A stretch of DNA of 64,000 nt. Source: Anadara kagoshimensis. Its lineage: Eukaryota > Mollusca > Bivalvia > Arcoida > Arcidae. Under the pieces are notes generated by a model that had not been told where the DNA came from, ran no database searches, and saw only the letters and a list, made by a program, of their open reading frames with translations. The position numbers and the translations under genes were made by a program. The stretch is taken from NCBI GenBank assembly GCA_021292105.1, contig CM037867.1, forward strand, positions 17,682,386 to 17,746,385, read 5' to 3'. Numbering within the stretch: position 1 is the stretch's first letter; each line of letters opens with the position of its first letter. Shown here in pieces: positions 57,340 to 64,000 of the stretch.

Positions 57340-57506
57340 TACCTTTATTCGGTAGTAATTTTAGTTTTTAGTAAAAACAATATCACTAGAAAGCTTCATT
57401 TTTGTATCAAAAAACACAAAGGGTACAATGATATTATGAACATACAAAAACCACAATGTTTGAAATAAACAGGAATTTTTCTTGCCATATTGGAAAAGGG
57501 ACTTTT

Positions 57507-57508
<2 letters not shown>

Positions 57509-57551
<43 letters not shown>
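57509..57551. repeat. A43 homopolymer
   Basis: A run of about 43 A. There is no recognisable retroelement body immediately upstream, so its origin is unclear; the length is likely imprecise. Confidence 0.8.
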
Positions 57552-57556
<5 letters not shown>

Positions 57557-57989
57557 AATCAACAAAATCCACATTATGGGATAAAGTAGGTACTAATTTT
57601 TTCAATGAAAAACTGGTATTAGGAATAAGTCTTTTTACAGAACCTTGTGAGTGGCCAGAAAAAACCACTGGCTAAAAGTGGCAGAAATTTTACTTTTGTT
57701 GTTTGCTCATGACAAGGTGCAGGGGTGGGTGGGGGTGGGGTTCTATAGCATGCCATATCTAACATGACATGAAGCATCAGTTTTTTCAGGTTTCTAAGTT
57801 TTTCTGAAGGACCCTGTGTCCTATTTTCTAAATGCTGATTGCTTGGCTAAAGAACAATCATAATGTCTTTTCAAGTTTTGGTCTGACCAGCTTGTGTTTG
57901 AACCCTGACCTCTATTTTTCAATTCCTTAGTGTTGATATTAAGTTACATTGGTCAGTATAAAAGCTTTTCAGCAACAAAATTCATGAAC

Positions 57990-60900
57990 TAAGAGTTATT
58001 AAAGCACCCAAACAAAGTTTGGTGACTTATTGTTTTTGCACCGCTTCTTATTATTATTATTAAGGCGCCCAAACGAAGTTTGGCGACTTATTGTTTTTGC
58101 ACCGTTTCTTATTATTATTAGGCGCCCAAACAAAGTTTGGCGACTTATTGTTTTTGCACCGTTTCTTATTATTATTTATTATTATTATTATCTTCCTCTT
58201 CTTCTTCTTCTTCCGGCCATGAACTTGTCCAACCAATTTCTCGAAGACCGTTGGTCCAATCTTAACCAAACTTCACATGAAGGTTGATCCCCATCTCCTT
58301 CCCCGAGGCCGAGGTAAAATGCCCATGGGGTCATTAGGGGAGGGGCAGGAGGGCGGGGTCTTAAAAACAATAATGATCAATTTTGCCATTTATACTTTAT
58401 TTTGTACTATAAAACCATATATATTCATGATCAGTATCTCAAGATGCACAAGTCTGTATCAGTAGATTTTCCCTGCGGTATCAGGGAGGGGTGGGGATGG
58501 GCGGGCAGTGTGCTAACTTTTAAACGGTTGAGATCCCACCCATAAACTATATATTTTCTGGTTCTACATAAAAAGTTGAATAGAGTGATGCTAAAAAAAT
58601 CCCATGGGGTCATTCCTGATGGAGGGTGGGGACGGGCGGGGCTTGGTTCTAACTTTTAAATGGTTGATATCCCACCCTGAAACTATATATTTTCCGGTTC
58701 TGTTTTAAAAGTTGAATAGAGTGATACTGAAGAAATGCCCATGGCGTTTTCCAGAGGAGGGCAGGGACAGGCGGGCTGGGTACTAACTTTTGATCAGTTG
58801 AGATCCCCACCCTAACATATATATTTTTTATTCTTTATGAAAAGTTGAATAGATTGATACTAAAGTAAACCCATATGACATTCCAATAGGAGGGTGGAGA
58901 CAGGTAGGTCTAGGTACTAACTTTGAGATCCCCACCCTCAAACTACAGTTTTCTTCATGGGCTGGTTGCTATCATTTTGTTTAAGAATTAAAACAATAAG
59001 CATGAATTTTCATTGTCAAGGATACTTAAGTAATCACTGATCCATGTCTAAAAGCTCTCAAGCTAAATCTTTTTATAAGCAACACTAATGGTCATTATCC
59101 CTGGGGCATGATTTATTATTCAATTCGATAGAGTAGCTGCATTTAGTTATCAGTATGACATTATATGGGTAAATGCTTGGATTAATTTAAAATCAACACA
59201 TCATTAGCTCATCAAAACAATGGTTTGTGATATGGGTATAGGTGATGTCAATCAACTTTGCCTATTGTTTGAATTTCAACCAATTGGATTCATGTACTAC
59301 TTCTCTATATAAAATTAAATCTTAAAATGAAAACAATATTACAAGTTTAAAATTTCTCAACAGTTTTTCTATTGTGTGTAGAACTTATTTAAAGGTTTAA
59401 AATTTTCAGCCGTTGCCATGGAAATTGAAAAAAGCAACAAAAGTACAAGTCCTAATATGTGTTTTGAATACAGGGTTTGATTTTTATTCGTTTGGGCGCC
59501 TTATTTGTTATGATGCATCCATCATTACATTAGTACTCGTTATTATTAAGGCGCCCAAACAAAGTTTGGCGACTTATTGTTTTTGCACCGTTTCTTATTA
59601 TTATTATTATTAAGGCGCCCAAACAAAGTTTGGCGACTTATTGTTTTTGCACCGTTTCTTATTATTATTATTATTATTCTTCCTCTTCTTCTTCTTCCGG
59701 CCATGAACTTGTCCAACCAATTTCTCGAAGACCGTTGGTCCGATCTTAACCAAACTTCACATGAAGGTTGATCCCCATCTCCTTCCCCAGAGGCCGAGGT
59801 AAAATGCCCATGGGGTCATTAGGGGAGGGGCAGGAGGGCGGGGTCTTAAAAACAATAATGATCAATTTTGCCATTTATACTTTATTTTGTACTATAAAAC
59901 CATATATATTCATGATCAGTATCTCAAGATGCACAAGTCTGTATCAGTAGATTTTCCCTGCGGTATCAGGGAGGGGTGGGATGGGCGGGGCAGTGTGCTA
60001 ACTTTTAAACGGTTGAGATCCCCACCCATAAACTATATATTTTCTGGTTCTACATAAAAAGTTGAATAGAGTGATGCTAAAGAAAATCCCATGGGGTCAT
60101 TCCTGATGGAGGGTGGGGACGGGCGGGGCTTGGTTCTAACTTTTAAATGGTTGATATCCCACCCTGAAACTATATATTTTCCGGTTCTGTTTTAAAAGTT
60201 GAATAGAGTGATACTGAAGAAATGCCCATGGCGTTTTCCAGAGGAGGGCAGGGACAGGCGGGGCTGGGTACTAACTTTTGATCAGTTGAGATCCCCACCC
60301 CTAACATATATATTTTCTTATTCTTTATGAAAAGTTGAATAGATTGATACTAAAGTAAACCCATATGGGCATTCCAATAGGAGGGTGGAGACAGGTAGGT
60401 CTAGGTACTAACTTTGAGATCCCCACCCTCAAACTACAGTTTTCTTCATGGGCTGGTTGCTATCATTTTGTTTAAGAATTAAAACAATAAGCATGAATTT
60501 TCATTGTCAAGGATACTTAAGTAATCACTGATCCATGTCTAAAAGCTCTCAAGCTAATCTTTTTATAAGCAACCTAATGGTCAGTTATCCCTGGGGCATG
60601 ATTTATTATTCAATTCGATAGAGTACTGCATTTAGTTATCAGTATGACATTATATGGGTAAATGCTTGGATTAATTTAAAATCAACACATCATTAGCTCA
60701 TCAAAACAATGGTTTGTGATATTGGGTATAGGTGATGTCAATCAACTTTGCCTATTGTTTGAATTTCAACCAATTGGATTCATGTACTACTTCTCTGTAT
60801 AAAATTAAATCTTAAAATGAAAAGAATATTACAAGTTTAAAATTTCTCAACAGTTTTTCTATTGTGTGTAGAACTTATTTAAAGGTTTAAAATTTTCAGC

Positions 60901-63900
60901 CGTTGCCATGGAAATGGAAAAAAGCAACAAAAGTACAAGTCCTAATATGTGTTTGAATACAGGGTTTGATTTTTATTCGTTTGGGCGCCTTATTTGTAAT
61001 GATGCATCCATCATTACATTAGTACTCGTTATTTATTATTCTTCTCTTCTTCTTCTTCCGGCCATGAACTTGTCCAACCAATTTCTCGAAGACCGTTGGT
61101 CCAATCTTAACCAAACTTCACAGGAAGGTTGATCCCCATCTCCTTCCCCAGAGGCCGAGGTAAAATGCCCATGGGGTCATTAGGGGAGGGGCAGGAGGGC
61201 GGGGTAAAAACAATAATGCTCAATTTTGCTATTTATACTATATTTTGTACTATAAAACCATATATATTCATGATCAGTGTCTCAAGATGTACAAGTCTGT
61301 ATCACAAGATTTTCCCGGGGGTATCAGGGAGGGTGGGGATGGGCGGGGCAGTGTGCTAACTTTTAAACGGTTAAGATCCCCACCCATAAACTATATATTT
61401 TCTGGTTCTGCATGAAAAGTTGAATTGAGTGATACTAAAGAAAGTCCTATGGGGTCATTCCTGATGGAGGGTGGGGATGGGCGGGGCTTGGTACTAACTT
61501 TTAAATGGTTGATATCCCCATCCTGAAACTATATATTTTCCAGTTCTGTTTTAAAAGTTGAATAGAGTGATACTGAAGAAATGCCCATGGCGTTTTCCAG
61601 AGGAGGGGACAGGCGGGGCTGGGTACTAACTTTTGATCAGTTGAGATCCCCACCCCTAACATATATATTCTCTTATTCTTTATGAAAAGTTGAATAGATT
61701 GATACTTAAGTAAACCCATATGGTCATTCAATAGGAGGGTGGGGACAGGTAGGTCTAGGTACTAACTTTGAGATCCCCACCCTCAAACTATAGTTTTCTT
61801 CGTGGGATGGTTGCTATCATTTTGTTTAAGAATTAAAACCATAAGCATGAATTTTCATTGTCAAGGATACTTAAGTAATCACTGATCCATGTCTAAAAGC
61901 TCTCAAGCTAAATCTGTTTTTATAAGCAGCACCAATGGTCAGTTATCCCTGGGGCATGATTTATGATTCAATTCGATAGAGTAGCTGCATTTAGTTATCA
62001 ATATGACATTACATGGGTAAATGCTTGGATTAATTTAAAATCAACACATCATTGGCTCATCAAAAAACAGGTTGTGATATTGGGTATAGGCGATGTCAAT
62101 CAACTTTGCCTATTGTTTGAATTTCAACCAATTGGATTCATGTACTACTTCTATATATAAAATCAAATCTTAAAATGAAAAGAATAATACAAGTTTAAAA
62201 TTTCTAATAATCCATGTTGGGATTAAAATAAGTGTTACTATTTGATTAGGGATTTTTAAGTTTGGAAACCTGGTATTTGATAAAAAAAGTTCACTAAGTA
62301 CATGTTTACAATAATGTAATACCATGTAAATGAAAAAATGATATATTTTGTAATTATGCAAAGTGATCATATTTTTGTTGTCCTTTTAAAAATGGCAAAA
62401 AGTAATTTGGTTTCCCTGCAGTTTTTTAGTGATGTAGATCGTAATTAAAGGTTTAAAATTTTCAAAATGGCAGCCGTTGCCATGGACATGGAAAAAAGCG
62501 GCAAAAGTACAAGTCCTCCTAATATGAGTTCTAAGTAGAGGGTTTGATTTTTATTCGTTTGGGCGCCTTATTTGTAATGGTGCATCCATCATTACATTAA
62601 TACTCGTTATTATTATTTTATTATTCTTCCTCTTCTTCTTCTTCCGGCCATGAACTTGTCCAACCAATTTCTCAAAGACCGTTGGTCCAATCTTAACCAA
62701 ACTTCACATGAAGGTTGATCCCCATCTCCTTCCCAGAGGCCGAGGTAAAATGCCCAGGGGTCATTAGGGGAGGGGCAGGAGGGTGGGGTCTTAAAAACAA
62801 TAATGCTCAATTTTGCTATTTATACTATATTTTGTACTATAAAACCATATATATTCATGATCAGTGTCTCGAGATGTACAAGTCTGTATTGCAAGATTTT
62901 CCCGGGGTATCAGGGAGGGTGGGGATGGGGGGGCAGTGTGCTAACTTTTAAACGGTTAAGATCCCCACCCATAAACTATATATTTTCTGGTTCTACATGA
63001 AAAGTTGAATAGAGTGATACTAAAGAAAGTCCCATGGGGTCATTCTGATGGAGGGTGGGATGGGCGGGGCTTGGTACTAACTTTTAAATGGTTGATATCC
63101 CCATCCTGAAACTATATATTTCCGGTTCGGCTTTTAAAGTTGAATAGAATGATACTGCAGAAATACAAATGACGTTTTCCAGAGGAGGGTGGGGACAGGC
63201 GGGGCTGGGTACTAACTTTTGATCAGTTGAGATCCCCACCCCTAACATAATATTTTCTTATTCTTTATGAAAAGTTGAATAGATTGATACTTAAGTAAAC
63301 CCATATGGTCATTCAATAGGAGGGTGGGGACAGGTAGGTCTAGGTACTAACTTTGAGATCCCCACCCTCAAACTATAGTTTTCTTCATGGGATGGCTGCT
63401 ATCATTTTGTTTAAGAATTAAAACCATAAGCTTGAATTTTCATTGTCAAGGATACTTAAGTAATCACTGATCCATGTCCAAAAGCTCTCAAGCTAAATCT
63501 TTTTTATAAGCACACTAATGGTCATTTATCCCTGGGGCATGATTTATTATTCAATTCGATAGAGTAGCTGTATTTAGTTATCAATATGACATTACATTGG
63601 TAAATGCTTGGATTAATTTAAAATCAACACATCATTAGCTCATCAAAACAACAGGTTGTGATATTGGGTATAGGTGATGTCAGTCAACTTTGTCTATTGT
63701 TTGAATTTCAACCAATTGGATTCATGTACTACTTCTACTTTCATTTGACACCAAGACAATAATTTTTTAGAATAAAATTTCAGAGAGAGAGACCATACAT
63801 AGACACGCTTGCTCCAAGTATATATTCTAAATGACCAAAAAGGTTACATCTCTTGAATCTTTATTTCATTTAAACCTTAAAGTAAAAAACCTGTTAATTT

Positions 63901-64000
63901 CTAATATGAGTTCTGAATACAGGCTTAGACTTTTATTTGTTTGGGCGCCTTATTTGTAATGATGCATCCATGATTACATTATTACTCGTTATTATTATTC
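57990..64000. repeat. Higher-order tandem array of 1.4-1.6 kb monomers (4 copies, 5th cut by the window)
   Basis: CCGGCCATGAACTTGTCC starts at 58213, 59697, 61058 and 62644 (steps 1484, 1361, 1586). Each monomer has a TATT/CTTCTTC-rich head, GAAGACCGTTGGTCC, then 4-5 subunits of 133-137 bp (GGCGGGGCTNGGTACTAAC, AAAAGTTGAATAGA), a 400-bp unique part, and an end TTCGTTTGGGCGCCTTATTT with ATGATGCATCCATCAT. Copies 1 and 2 have an extra head of 2-3 units of AAGGCGCCCAAACAAAGTTT + GGCGACTTATTGTTTTTGC. Copy 3 has an extra 300 bp (62160-62470), copy 4 a different end (63736-63900). No coding content. Confidence 0.95.
58000..58180. repeat. Short tandem head of the array (GGCGCCCAAAC units)
   Basis: Three units of about 55-65 bp, each GCGCCCAAACAAAGTTTGGC + GACTTATTGTTTTTGCACCG + TTTCTTATTATTATT. 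Two further units lie at 59548-59670 at the head of copy 2. The first five bases invert the monomer end (TTTGGGCGCC). Confidence 0.9.

Noticed and set aside
57396-57675. Open frames across the A43 run
   Set aside because: They consist of a poly-Lys or poly-Phe core from a homopolymer.
1-64000. Viral, bacterial operon or toxin genes
   Set aside because: No capsid, integrase, polymerase or toxin-like frames were seen. Genes are spliced and eukaryotic throughout.

Overview
The window is animal nuclear DNA, AT-rich, with spliced genes, consensus GT-AG introns and a dense load of short transposons and tandem repeats. The repeat types (tRNA-headed SINEs, TA-flanked MITEs, an abundant TTAGCTCACCTG element with a tandem core) fit a bivalve mollusc. 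The species cannot be fixed from sequence alone.

Three protein genes could be assembled exon by exon, all on the minus strand. From left to right: (1) 2090-4423, a nodulin-like major facilitator transporter in 3 exons; (2) 9892-29896, an orthologue of vertebrate C7orf31/SPMIP4, a sperm-flagellum microtubule inner protein, in 8 exons; (3) 36711-53925, the 3' part (16 exons, about 899 residues) of TIMELESS, the replication-fork protection and checkpoint protein, whose N-terminal half was not found up to the right edge. A broken Myb/SANT-like DNA-binding gene (20616-21680) lies on the plus strand inside the first SPMIP4 intron. The genes are unrelated in function and only share orientation.

The space between and inside genes is mostly mobile DNA: several MITE families, two tRNA-derived SINE families, three LINE 3' tails, a helitron-like element with a 145-bp tandem core in an SPMIP4 intron (15155-17188), a 48-bp minisatellite (30993-32690) between SPMIP4 and TIMELESS, and a higher-order array of 1.4-1.6 kb monomers that fills the right end (about 58000-64000). 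Several insertions sit inside other repeats or beside an empty sibling copy, so insertion sites and target duplications can be read directly.

Points of most interest: TIMELESS carries three W-[T/P]-x(2)-E...II-x(2)-L repeats, each coded by an exon pair with the same entry and internal phases, and a 94-bp piece of one of these exons with its splice donor is present three times in tandem, one extra copy split by a MITE. The helitron-like element repeats a TCAAGGTCA nuclear-receptor motif every 145 bp. SPMIP4 exon 2 needs a one-base correction, and the transporter's second intron ends in CAA rather than CAG. These last two may be sequence errors or real lesions.
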